Assembly: GCA_031552845.1 (NCBI GenBank)
Contig: JAVBMC010000018.1
Location: forward strand, 1 to 38,047
Source of the DNA: JAVBMC01 sp031552845
GTDB taxonomy: Bacteria; Verrucomicrobiota; Kiritimatiellia; RFP12; DVOR01
DNA: 38,047 bases
Direction of reading: 5' to 3'
Within the stretch, counting starts at the first letter, position 1. Every line of letters starts with the position of its first letter. The notes under the pieces were generated by a model. That model worked only from the letters and a program-made list of their open reading frames with translations. It searched no databases and was not told the DNA's origin. Both the position numbers and the translations under genes were made by a program. This document shows positions 1 through 8,749 of this stretch, in pieces.

Positions 1-2
1 CC

Positions 3-110
3 GCGCTGGCCGAAGGCGAGACCTACCGCGTCGAGGTACGCAAACGCTTCAACAGCTGCAAGACGCTACGCATCGGCATCCTCGACGGAACCGTGCAAGC
101 CAACGGCTAA
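3..110 (+). CDS. HU-like DNA-binding protein with C-terminal Ig-like domain (3' end only)
   Basis: Only the last 35 codons are in the window, read in the frame starting at base 3 and ending at TAA 108-110. The peptide contains VRKRFNSCKTLRIG, which matches ARKRFNGCKTLRIG at the C-terminus of the complete gene at 32822-33562, so this is a paralogue of that protein. By that match it belongs to the family with an N-terminal HU-type DNA-binding domain and a C-terminal DUF4469-like domain. It is followed by its own terminator and a 22-bp repeat array, the same arrangement as the second copy. The family call rests on the paralogue. Confidence 0.8.
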   Translation, partial: ALAEGETYRVEVRKRFNSCKTLRIGILDGTVQANG

Positions 111-127
111 CGCAAGTTAACCCCCGT

Positions 128-166
128 GGCCGGGGCGCCCGCAACAGGCACCTCGGCCTTTTTTTT
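128..166 (+). terminator. Rho-independent terminator of the HU-like gene
   Basis: A 12-position stem (128-139 with 147-158) has one mismatch and one G-U pair, a 7-nt loop and eight T residues at 159-166. It lies 18 nt after the stop codon at 110. Confidence 0.9.
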
Positions 167-186
167 GACCTTTTGTGAGCCTATCT

Positions 187-376
187 GCCACCCGTGTCAC
201 AACTGTTTCACACCCGTGTGACATTTGTTTCACACCCGCGTCACAACTCTACCGAACCCGCCAAACAGTACTTTCACACCCGCGGGACAACTGTTTTACA
301 TCCGCAGAACAGTACAAACACATCCGCAAAACCGTACTCCCCCACCCGTGTCACAAATATCCGCCACCCGTGCAAG
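187..376 (+). repeat. Array of about 8.6 degenerate 22-bp repeats
   Basis: Units begin at 187, 209, 231, 253, 275, 297, 319, 341 and 363, an exact 22-bp period. The best-kept part of each unit is an ACCCG-centred block followed by a CACAAC or equivalent block. Units diverge from each other, so this is not a CRISPR array. Reading frames run through it in all three + frames because the spacing is regular, but the translations look like shadows of the repeat. A related array with the same period follows the other HU-like gene at 32581-32698. I saw no gene or other signal at 377-506. Confidence 0.9.
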
Positions 377-506
377 TGATAGAACGGAAAGGACTTCAGC
401 TAGTCCGTACCCGTAAATACAACCGGTCTTGCTCCCTCGGCAACAGACGGTCGCGCTCCGCCACCACTTGATTTCTCGGTTTTATGCGATGCTGAAGTTA
501 TTTTTG

Positions 507-535
507 TTGCACTCGATGGAAATACGGTCTATACT
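507..535 (+). promoter_or_regulatory. Sigma70-type promoter of the polysaccharide-degradation run
   Basis: TTGCAC at 507-512, a 17-bp spacer and TATACT at 530-535. Transcription would start near 542 and leave a 5' leader of about 77 nt before the first ATG at 619. Confidence 0.7.
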
Positions 536-618
536 TGCTAAAGTGTTGTTGGGGCATTGTGCCGATGGGGTGCACGTGTGTGCGGGCTATCGGGACGGTT
601 CGGGCAGGAGGCATGTGA

Positions 619-3303
619 ATGAAAACAAGTATTATTCTGGCATGTGTGTTGTGCGCGGCAGGCGTACGTGCGGCGGTTATAGCATATGATGGTTTTGAAG
701 ATGCGCCGGTGGGTGCTATTGCAGGGCTGAATGGCGGCACGGGGTTTACGAGTGAGTATTTGAATCCGAAGCAGACTGTGACCGTGGTGGAGCATTCGTT
801 GGGTTATGCGAATGGCGAGGTGAATATCGGCGGCGGGGCGAAGTGTATGCGGCTGGCAAACTCGGCGGACAGCAATCAGCTGTGGGGACGGATGTTCCCG
901 ATGGAGAGCGGCAGTCCGTTATATATGAGTTTTTTGCTTTACGCGCCGACGGCAGATGGCGGCAAGGATGATGATTTTTTTTCGTTGACGTTGTCGACCT
1001 CCACGTCCGAGGGCTTTGGCGTGCATCATCGTTTGAATGCGGCAGTTGGCGATCATGCGTTTGGGTTCCGCCGCGTCAATACAGATCCGTTGAAGAGCAC
1101 GATTGCAACGGATCCATCTGAGGTTTATTTTGTCGTGCTGAAGCTGTCGAAGTTGCCGGGATCGAACTTTTATAATGAGTGGAGGCTGTATGTTAATCCA
1201 TCAACGGCAACGGAGCCGGAGGAGCCTTCTCTGATTCTGACAAATAGTACGTCGAATGCCAGTTTCTCTTATCTGACCGCACGATTGGCTTCTCAGGAGT
1301 CGGGCGATTATTATTATCTTGATAATATGGCTCTCACGACAACTTTTTTTGAGGCGTTATACCCGGCAGAGCAGTATGTTGTTGCGCCGGCGATTGACGG
1401 CGTGTTGGCGGAGGATGGCCGCAGCTGGACGGTGACGATGGCGTGCGGAACGCTGGGTGCGACGATTTGGTATACGACAGATGGTTCGGAGCCGTCGCCG
1501 GAGAATGGGCTGGTGTATACGGAGGCGTTGGTGTTCACTTCATCTTGTGCGCTGCGGGCGATGGCGGTAAAGGCGGGGGCGATCGATAGTCCGGCGATCC
1601 GTGCGGCGTTTGCGGTTGAATCGGTTTGGACAGGCGGCGGGAGCGACGATAATTGGCAGACGGTCGAAAATTGGAATGCGTTGCAAGCACCGGGTGGCGG
1701 CGATTTGGTGTTTGATGAAACCGCGCAGGCGGGCACTGAGGTGAACAATCGAATCACGCAGAATACGACTGTGGCATCGTTGTCCTATATTCAACCGAAC
1801 GGGTGGCATCGCACGGAGATTGCCGAGGGGTACGAGCTGAAGGTGGACGGCGGAACTTTGGCGACAGAGCATGTGGTGCTGCTCGGCGGCTCATGTGCGA
1901 ATGGTGGACTCTCGACTTCGGTGAAGATGAGCGGCGGCGGGAGTTTTGCGATAGATGCTCCGGATGGAAGCGTGCTGTTGGCCAATAATTCAACCAGCGC
2001 CTTCGGGTATGTGCAGTTGGATTTGCGGGAGCTTTCCGCGTTCTCCGCCAATGTGGATACTTTCTGGGTCGGACGTCAATTCCGTACGCAGACTGACCTC
2101 TATCTGCCGGCTGTTGGCGAAGGTCGGGTGGATATACAGGCAAAGCTGTTCGCAGTGGCAGATGGTTATGGCAGCTCGGCGGCAGACAGCACTCATCCGT
2201 GCGATGTCAGGCTGGGAACCAGCAATCGTTTCGCCATGGATGATTTCTACATCGCGGCATCCAAGAGCGGCGAGCGTAATACGCAAAGCGGCAAAGTCAC
2301 GTTCCGCAGTACCGGCGGCGATTTGACTCTGTGCGGGTTGACGGGAGAAAAGGCAAACGTGACCATAGCCAGCAATAACGGATTCAACGAAGCGGCATAT
2401 ACGTACTATAGTATTGACGGACTGTTGGATCTGCGAAATGGCACGGTGGCTGCGCAGCTGGGGCGGCTGTTGATTGGCGAGGGGCGCGGATATTATAGTA
2501 CGGCGACTCGTCTTGGCGGCGTACAGGGTACGTTTGCAATGAATGCCGGAACGGTCGCGGCGGATGAAGTCGTGTTGGCGGTTGGCCTGGAAAACCAAGT
2601 CAAGTTCGGTGGCCCTGGCGTCAATGCCCTACTGCAGCTCGGCCCGCAAAGCGTCTTCACTGCAGGCAGCTTGCGCATGGCAGAACAGAATACCGCGCGG
2701 GCTGCTCAAAATCTGCGTGCTGATCTTGTCATTGACGGCGGACGTTTCTGGCTGAAGCATGGCGCGGTAACGGGTATCCGAACGGGCAACCTGACTAATC
2801 AATTGGTGTCGGCTTTCACGGTTTGTGGCGGAGGCGTTTTTGAATCCAATGGCTCCATCGCTCCGGCAGAGGGCAGCACAAACGTCACGACGGAGCTGTA
2901 TCTGTCAGGCAGCACCTTTGTGGTGACGAACGCCGCGCACACGGCCGAGTTCCGAGTGGAGCAGGGTTTGCTGAGCCTGACGAACGGTACGCTCGTTGCG
3001 GATTCGCTCGTCACCACGAACGGTGCTGTGATCACGGAGATCATCTTGTCCGGTACGGCTACAGGTGAGTTCCCGCAGATCATCATTAATGATTCGCTCA
3101 AGTTGGGCGGGACGTTGAAGGTGACGTTGAATGATTATAAGATTCGCGGTGGTGAAGTTTGGAAGATTACAACAGGTAGTGGCGTGCGCGAGGGGACGTT
3201 TGCTAATCTGGAGTTTCCGGACGAGCATATGCGCGTGCTGTATAAAGAGAATGGTTATTGGGTTGATCGTCCGGCTGAGGTGACTGTGTTGCAGTTACGG
3301 TAA
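619..3303 (+). CDS. Secreted surface protein with lamin-like, chitobiase C-terminal-type and beta-strand repeat regions
   Basis: This 894-residue protein has an N-terminal signal peptide (about 1-18) and no recognised catalytic motif. Residues about 20-245 resemble a concanavalin/LamG-type fold ending in YYYLDNMAL. Residues about 255-330 form a chitobiase/beta-hexosaminidase C-terminal-type module (GATIWYTTDGSEPSPENG). The rest starts with VWTGGGSDDNWQTVENW and looks like a long beta-strand-rich passenger of the kind found in autotransporter-associated repeats. The start is supported by AGGAGG at 606-611. It is the first gene of the run and the tandem paralogue of the next. Likely role (inference): cell-surface binding of plant polysaccharide. 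No outer-membrane barrel is visible. Confidence 0.8.
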   Translation: MKTSIILACVLCAAGVRAAVIAYDGFEDAPVGAIAGLNGGTGFTSEYLNPKQTVTVVEHSLGYANGEVNIGGGAKCMRLANSADSNQLWGRMFPMESGSPLYMSFLLYAPTADGGKDDDFFSLTLSTSTSEGFGVHHRLNAAVGDHAFGFRRVNTDPLKSTIATDPSEVYFVVLKLSKLPGSNFYNEWRLYVNPSTATEPEEPSLILTNSTSNASFSYLTARLASQESGDYYYLDNMALTTTFFEALYPAEQYVVAPAIDGVLAEDGRSWTVTMACGTLGATIWYTTDGSEPSPENGLVYTEALVFTSSCALRAMAVKAGAIDSPAIRAAFAVESVWTGGGSDDNWQTVENWNALQAPGGGDLVFDETAQAGTEVNNRITQNTTVASLSYIQPNGWHRTEIAEGYELKVDGGTLATEHVVLLGGSCANGGLSTSVKMSGGGSFAIDAPDGSVLLANNSTSAFGYVQLDLRELSAFSANVDTFWVGRQFRTQTDLYLPAVGEGRVDIQAKLFAVADGYGSSAADSTHPCDVRLGTSNRFAMDDFYIAASKSGERNTQSGKVTFRSTGGDLTLCGLTGEKANVTIASNNGFNEAAYTYYSIDGLLDLRNGTVAAQLGRLLIGEGRGYYSTATRLGGVQGTFAMNAGTVAADEVVLAVGLENQVKFGGPGVNALLQLGPQSVFTAGSLRMAEQNTARAAQNLRADLVIDGGRFWLKHGAVTGIRTGNLTNQLVSAFTVCGGGVFESNGSIAPAEGSTNVTTELYLSGSTFVVTNAAHTAEFRVEQGLLSLTNGTLVADSLVTTNGAVITEIILSGTATGEFPQIIINDSLKLGGTLKVTLNDYKIRGGEVWKITTGSGVREGTFANLEFPDEHMRVLYKENGYWVDRPAEVTVLQLR

Positions 3304-3329
3304 TGTGGAGATTGTTAGGAGGAATGGTT

Positions 3330-6047
3330 ATGCATAAATGGTTGATGCTGATGGCGGCTAGTTTGTCGGTTACGTGCCAAGCAGGGTTGATTGCATATGA
3401 TGATCTGGAGGATGCGCCAATTGGTTCTCTTGTGGGGTTGAATAGCGGGACGGGATTTGCCGCGGGATATGACAGCGTAAAGGAGCAGAATATCTCGGTG
3501 GCGAAGTTTCCGATGGTGTACTCAAGCGGTGAACTGACAATCAATGGCGGTGAACGTTGTTTAAGGGCGTTGATTGCTAACACGAGCCAGGACATATTGT
3601 TTACACGGGCATTGGGCAGCCACACCGGCGATGCGTACTATTTAAGTTTCTTGTTTCGAACACCTACGGCCGGGATGACGAGTAATGAGGACTTCTTTTC
3701 CTTTGGGTTTATCCATCAGGCCGGAGAAACAAAGGCAGGTTTTTTGCAACGCTTGGGAGGCGACGGCGTCAATCATGTGTTTGGCGTGCGCGTCAACGGC
3801 ACTGATCAAAAGGGAACGGAGGCGACGTTGGTCAATCAAACCTATTTTATAGTGTTGCGTATCGGCAAGCAAACGAGTGGCGCTGCAGTTAAGTTTAAAG
3901 ATGTTTCCATCTATGTCAATCCGACAACATTGAGTGAACCGGAAACACCAACAGTTATCAGGAGCGGGCTGGATTCCACTGTTTCGGATGCAGCTTTCTT
4001 GGGAATGCGGGTCACGTTTGCCGAAGTGGGCGACACTTATTATCTCGATAACATCCGTGTGGGCGATACGTATGAAAGCGTGGTAACCCCGTTCTCGGCG
4101 CAAGTCGCGCAGCCGGAGTTTTCTGTCGATAGCGGGATGTACGAAGCGGTGGAGTTGAGCTTAACTTCGGCAACGCCGGGAGCCACAATCCGCTACACGT
4201 TGGATGGCAGTACGCCGACGCGGGAGAATGGATTTGACTATGCAGAGCCGCTTGCGGTTACTGATTCACGAATTGTGCGGGCATTTGCATTTGCTGAGGG
4301 ACTGGAGGATTCTCCTGTTGCTCAGATGGCGTATTTCATCCCCTTTAGATGGACTGGTGCGGCGGGGGATAAGCTGTGGTCGAGCGGCGGGAATTGGTCA
4401 ACGTCGCAATCGCCTGCCAATCAAGACCTGTTGTTCGGAGCGGCAGATATGGTGAAGGTTAACGTCATCAATTCAATAATTGATCAAAGTTGGACGGTAT
4501 CGTCGCTGATGTTTACGAATACGAGCAAGGCTGCAACAACGAGCGGGGCCTCTTATCACAATGTCAATCTTCCGGCAGGGAATCGTCTCACGGTTGACGG
4601 CAGCTCGGGCGTTGCCAAAGAGCTGCTTTTGTTTGGGGGAGCGTTTGGATATTCCGGGAAGTATGATGCAGGCGTGACATTTACAGGCGGCGGCGAGTTA
4701 GTACTCAACAATCCGGCTTGTGATGTTGTGATCACGGCCACGTCTAGCAATGACAATGGTGCCCCGAAGCTGAACGTACAGGACTTATCTTTGTTTGAGG
4801 CCGATGTCCGGGACTTTTGGGTTGGTAAGGGTGGTAGAACCTGTGCCTACTTGTATTTGCCGAAACGTCCTGACGGAGAATCACTTATTAGAGCAACGCG
4901 ATTTGCCGTCGGCGATAGCCAAGGCAGCAGCGAAAGGCACGAAGGCAGCACTCTGTTTCTTGGCACCAACGATACCTTGCAAACCGACACACTCGTGGTA
5001 GGCGCGTCTGACAGTCTCCAGAACTGTCAGGATGGAACAGTAGGTTTTGCTGCCGGCCTCATGGGCGGCAAGTGGCACGTGCGCGGAAAAACCGATGACT
5101 CGGTCAGCCTGTTTTGTATCGGAACGCATGGCGGCTATGTTCCATCCACGCGGTCGGTTAAGGGAACTGTGGCTTTGACGAATGGAACTGTGGATTTGAA
5201 GTTTAAGGACATGCGGATTGCTGAGTCAGGCGGCAGAGGTAACCCAATCACTGCGGTCACCGGAAGTTTCGCAGTAGAATCCGGTACGGTTGTTGGCGAA
5301 TCCTTGGTGTTGGGACGTGCTTTGAATGGACGTGACGATGGCAATGCCACTACGGGTTATATCTATGCAAATCTGTCGATTCTCGGCGATTGCGCAATGT
5401 CGTTGAACTCAATGACGATGACCGAGCAAAAGGCATTGTATGCGTACATTTCAATCACCAGTACGGTCACTGTGGCGGCAGGTTCGTTGACGGTTCGTGA
5501 CGGCATCGTCACAGGAAAACGCTTTGATTACGCCAAAGCAACCGGACTGGCAAGCCGGTTCCATCTTTCCGGCGGCAAGCTGGAGGCCAACGGCACGATG
5601 GCCCCGGCTTCCGGCAGCACGAACGTCTTCACGGAGATTGCGCTGTCGGGTAATGCGGCGTTGATTGTCACCAACGCTGATCATTCAGCCGAGCTGTACG
5701 TGGATAGCGGTCTGCTGAGTTTGACGAATGGCACGATCATTGCTGATTCGCTGGTAACGACAAACAGCACGGTCACAACAGAGATTGTTTTGTCCGGCAC
5801 GGCAGCAGGGGAGTTTCCGCAGATTGTCGTTAATGATTCGCTTAAGCTGGGCGGAACGTTGAATGTAGTCTTAAACGGTCACACACTGCGTGAGGGCAAT
5901 GAGTGGATTATTGCCTCGGGAACCGGTGTCCGCGAGGGTGAATTTGCAGCGGTTAATTTGCCGAGCGAGGAGATGGAGTTGCTGTATACGCCTGACGGCT
6001 ATAGCCTGAGGAAGCCTATACGGCCAATCATTCTTCAGCTATTCTAA
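3330..6047 (+). CDS. Secreted surface protein, tandem paralogue of the preceding gene
   Basis: I start this 905-residue protein at 3330 because AGGAGG at 3317-3322 is 7 nt upstream; an in-frame ATG at 3303 lies before that site. It has a signal peptide followed by GLIAYDDLEDAPIG, matching VIAYDGFEDAPVG in the first protein. Domain order is the same: LamG-like fold, a chitobiase-type module (GATIRYTLDGSTPTRENG) and a long beta-strand-rich region opening with WTGAAGDKLWSSGGNW. The last 130 residues are clearly the best conserved part of the pair, with DSLKLGGTL in both, and both proteins end in a hydrophobic LQL+1 residue. It probably arose by tandem duplication and probably has the same binding or display role (inference). 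Confidence 0.8.
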   Translation: MHKWLMLMAASLSVTCQAGLIAYDDLEDAPIGSLVGLNSGTGFAAGYDSVKEQNISVAKFPMVYSSGELTINGGERCLRALIANTSQDILFTRALGSHTGDAYYLSFLFRTPTAGMTSNEDFFSFGFIHQAGETKAGFLQRLGGDGVNHVFGVRVNGTDQKGTEATLVNQTYFIVLRIGKQTSGAAVKFKDVSIYVNPTTLSEPETPTVIRSGLDSTVSDAAFLGMRVTFAEVGDTYYLDNIRVGDTYESVVTPFSAQVAQPEFSVDSGMYEAVELSLTSATPGATIRYTLDGSTPTRENGFDYAEPLAVTDSRIVRAFAFAEGLEDSPVAQMAYFIPFRWTGAAGDKLWSSGGNWSTSQSPANQDLLFGAADMVKVNVINSIIDQSWTVSSLMFTNTSKAATTSGASYHNVNLPAGNRLTVDGSSGVAKELLLFGGAFGYSGKYDAGVTFTGGGELVLNNPACDVVITATSSNDNGAPKLNVQDLSLFEADVRDFWVGKGGRTCAYLYLPKRPDGESLIRATRFAVGDSQGSSERHEGSTLFLGTNDTLQTDTLVVGASDSLQNCQDGTVGFAAGLMGGKWHVRGKTDDSVSLFCIGTHGGYVPSTRSVKGTVALTNGTVDLKFKDMRIAESGGRGNPITAVTGSFAVESGTVVGESLVLGRALNGRDDGNATTGYIYANLSILGDCAMSLNSMTMTEQKALYAYISITSTVTVAAGSLTVRDGIVTGKRFDYAKATGLASRFHLSGGKLEANGTMAPASGSTNVFTEIALSGNAALIVTNADHSAELYVDSGLLSLTNGTIIADSLVTTNSTVTTEIVLSGTAAGEFPQIVVNDSLKLGGTLNVVLNGHTLREGNEWIIASGTGVREGEFAAVNLPSEEMELLYTPDGYSLRKPIRPIILQLF

Positions 6048-6078
6048 GCGGCTTTTGTTTGACAGGGAGGGGAATGGA

Positions 6079-8739
6079 ATGAGGCGTTTAATTACGTTGG
6101 CGGTGGTGTTTTGTGCCGGGCTGGTTTGTGCGGGCGAGTTGCCAAAAGTGTTGTTGATTGGCGATTCGATTGCGATGGGTTATGGGCCGACTGTCGTGAA
6201 GCGGCTGGAGGGGTTGTGCGAGGTGCGGCAGATTCCCGGCAATGGCGGTTCGACGGGGAATGGCATCGCGAAGCTGGAGAGCTGGCTGGGCGATACGAAG
6301 TGGGCGGCGATTCATTTTAACTGGGGTTTGCATGATTTGAAGTGTACTGACGCTGAACTTGCTAAGCAGCAGGTAACGCCGGAGCAGTATGCCAAGAACT
6401 TGGAGGCGTTGCTGGAGCGGCTGTCGAAGACGGGCGCGAAGCTGATCTGGTGTACGACAACTCCGGTGCCGGATGGGACTCAGTGGCGCATTGTCGAGAG
6501 CGAACGGCGGTATAATGAAATTGCCGCAGAGGTGTTGAAGAAGTTCCCGGCTGTTCAGGTGAATGACTTGTGGTCGTACATTTTGCCGCAGCGTTCCACC
6601 GTGGGTGGAATAGAGAAGGATGTGCATTACACGCCGGAGGGTTCGGTGTTGCTGGGCAACCGCGTGGCCACGGCAATTGAATTGGCATTGGAGTTAAAGC
6701 GTCCTTGTAAGCAAGTCGAGCGCATCACCAACGCAAAAGATATTCAAGCCGCTATTGACCGCGTCTCGGCGGCGGGTGGCGGCGAGGTGATATTGCCCAA
6801 GGGTGAGTGGCGCACAACGGGCATCACGTTGAAGAATGATGTAACGCTGGTGGTAGAGGAAGGCGCAGTCTTGATTGCAGTGTCGGACTCGAAGGAGTAT
6901 GGCGCAAAGCGGTATCCGATTGTGCAGGCGGTGAATGCGGTGAATGTGACGGTGCGTGGTTCCGGCATCATCGATGGCGGCGGTAAGTTCTTTCATGGCG
7001 AAGATGGCTTTCCGTTGGACTGTCCGCGCCCGCATTATGTCATGCACTGGCAGCACTGTAAAAACCTGCACGTTGAGGGTGTGACCTTGCGTAACAGTAT
7101 CGCGTGGACGTGCAAGCTATCGGCGTGTGACGATGTGGTGCTGCGCAATGTGAAAGTGCGAAACGGCGATTTGTCCAAGCAGATGTGGGCGGATGGTATT
7201 GACCCCGTATGCTGCAGGAACGTGCTGATTGAGAAGTGCGACATTCAGACTGCCGATGACGGTATTTGCATCAAGAGCACGCTGGGGCGGAGCATTCCAC
7301 GCGAAGCGCACCCGCCGAGTTATAACATCATTATTCGCGACTGCACGGTGGCGAGCACTTGCAATGCGGTTAAGATCGGTACGGAAACGGTGGGTGACAT
7401 CAGCGATGTGCTGGCTGAACGAATCCGCGTGCGGCGACATGGGGAAGTCTCCGGCGATAACCCGATTGCAGAGGGTGAATGCATTGCCGCCATCAGCATC
7501 CAGTCGAACGATGGCGCGCACGTGCGGCGGATCACTTGCCGCGATTTCACCGTGGAGAGCTGCTTTGCCCCCGTCTTTGTGCAGCTGCAGGACCGCGATG
7601 CGCACCGGCTGTCGGATGCGGGATCGATTAGCGATATTACAATTGAACGGATGAACTGCAAGCGGGCGTTGTCACCAATCCAGTTGAACGTAGCTTCGCC
7701 ATTGCAGATGCAGAATATTGTCCTGCGGGACATCACGGTTTGCAATCAAGGCAATAAAGAACCCCGCGAAGAAGCGTTCCGTCCTTTTGGTGCCTATCCC
7801 GACGCACAACGCAATGGATCCATGCCGGCGTTTGGATTGTTTGCGCGGGATGTGAAGGGCTTGACGCTGGAAGGGTTGAAACTGACCGACGAAGCCGCCA
7901 CCGGCAAACCGGCTGTCGCACTAGAGAACATACAGGATTTGACGAACACTTCGGAGTATCAACCCACAGTACTCCCGCCCGCACCACTGCGTATTGCCCC
8001 AGGTTCGGAGCGCAATCGCTCGCCAATCCTGCTGCCGGGCTGGAAGTTGCTGGGAACGTTGTCACAAAAGCCCGTGAAAGATGACCGCTATAAAAGCTTG
8101 TGTATGAATGATGGTCAGAAGTTGCTGAAGGATCTTAATGCGATAAACGCATATACACGTGAGATATCTGGCGCGACAGCGTCGCAAGAGGATTGGCGGT
8201 TGTGTAAAAAGTTGGCGCGGCAGTTGGCAAGTGATTTCTGCGAAAAGAAGTACGCGCAAGGATGTCTAACCTCTCGTGGCAGTTTTAAGTGTGGCGGAGT
8301 GTTGCAGACAAATGCCCAAGGAAAGGCAGAGAAGATTCTGCCGGCCTTCTACGTCGTGCAAAATGCTGTCACGTTTTTTGATCGTGTGTGGGAGACAGTT
8401 AAGGACAGCCCTGTGACGCTATCCATTCCTGATGAAGGCGCGGCCTATCTGCGGCGCAATACGGAGACGGGCGGGATGTTAGCCATCTATTGGAATAAGA
8501 ACAAGGAGTCGGACAGTTCGTTTGAATGGCAGCCGGTTGATGTGACGCTGAAGGGTTATGCTTTCAAAGATCCGGTGGCGATTGATTTGGTCACAGGGCG
8601 GATTTATGAATTACCCGCAAAGCAATGGAGTATGAAAGAGGGGGTGTGGACTGCGAAGGGCATGCCTTTCTATGATGCGCCAATGGCAATCGGCGAGCGG
8701 ACGGATTTTGTAAAAGAGAAAGAGACCTTAACCTTTTAA
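6079..8739 (+). CDS. SGNH-type esterase fused to GH28 polygalacturonase
   Basis: This 886-residue secreted protein starts at 6079, 6 nt after GGGAGGGG; an upstream in-frame ATG at 6055 lacks such a site. Residues about 25-215 form an SGNH hydrolase: GDSI with the nucleophile at Ser30, FNWGLHDL, and the Asp181-x-His183 pair in DVHYTPEG. A parallel beta-helix follows, opening with IQAAIDRVSAAGGGEVILPKG. It carries GH28 features: ADGIDP (Asp372, Asp375), ADDGICIKS (Asp393, Asp394) and a Lys432 block (NAVKIGTET). The last 220 residues are unassigned. Likely role: removal of acetyl or methyl groups coupled to cleavage of homogalacturonan or rhamnogalacturonan outside the cytoplasm. The domain calls are firm; the exact substrate is inferred. 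Confidence 0.88.
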   Translation: MRRLITLAVVFCAGLVCAGELPKVLLIGDSIAMGYGPTVVKRLEGLCEVRQIPGNGGSTGNGIAKLESWLGDTKWAAIHFNWGLHDLKCTDAELAKQQVTPEQYAKNLEALLERLSKTGAKLIWCTTTPVPDGTQWRIVESERRYNEIAAEVLKKFPAVQVNDLWSYILPQRSTVGGIEKDVHYTPEGSVLLGNRVATAIELALELKRPCKQVERITNAKDIQAAIDRVSAAGGGEVILPKGEWRTTGITLKNDVTLVVEEGAVLIAVSDSKEYGAKRYPIVQAVNAVNVTVRGSGIIDGGGKFFHGEDGFPLDCPRPHYVMHWQHCKNLHVEGVTLRNSIAWTCKLSACDDVVLRNVKVRNGDLSKQMWADGIDPVCCRNVLIEKCDIQTADDGICIKSTLGRSIPREAHPPSYNIIIRDCTVASTCNAVKIGTETVGDISDVLAERIRVRRHGEVSGDNPIAEGECIAAISIQSNDGAHVRRITCRDFTVESCFAPVFVQLQDRDAHRLSDAGSISDITIERMNCKRALSPIQLNVASPLQMQNIVLRDITVCNQGNKEPREEAFRPFGAYPDAQRNGSMPAFGLFARDVKGLTLEGLKLTDEAATGKPAVALENIQDLTNTSEYQPTVLPPAPLRIAPGSERNRSPILLPGWKLLGTLSQKPVKDDRYKSLCMNDGQKLLKDLNAINAYTREISGATASQEDWRLCKKLARQLASDFCEKKYAQGCLTSRGSFKCGGVLQTNAQGKAEKILPAFYVVQNAVTFFDRVWETVKDSPVTLSIPDEGAAYLRRNTETGGMLAIYWNKNKESDSSFEWQPVDVTLKGYAFKDPVAIDLVTGRIYELPAKQWSMKEGVWTAKGMPFYDAPMAIGERTDFVKEKETLTF

Positions 8740-8749
8740 AGGAGAACAT

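Noticed and set aside
187..376. CRISPR array
   Set aside because: Repeats are contiguous, degenerate and without spacers, and no cas gene is present.
175..471. 98-codon frame across the 22-bp array
   Set aside because: All three frames are open over the array because of the repeat itself; the peptide is a translated repeat with no ribosome site.
3303..3329. Upstream start for the second surface protein
   Set aside because: It precedes the AGGAGG at 3317-3322 and puts extra residues before the signal peptide.
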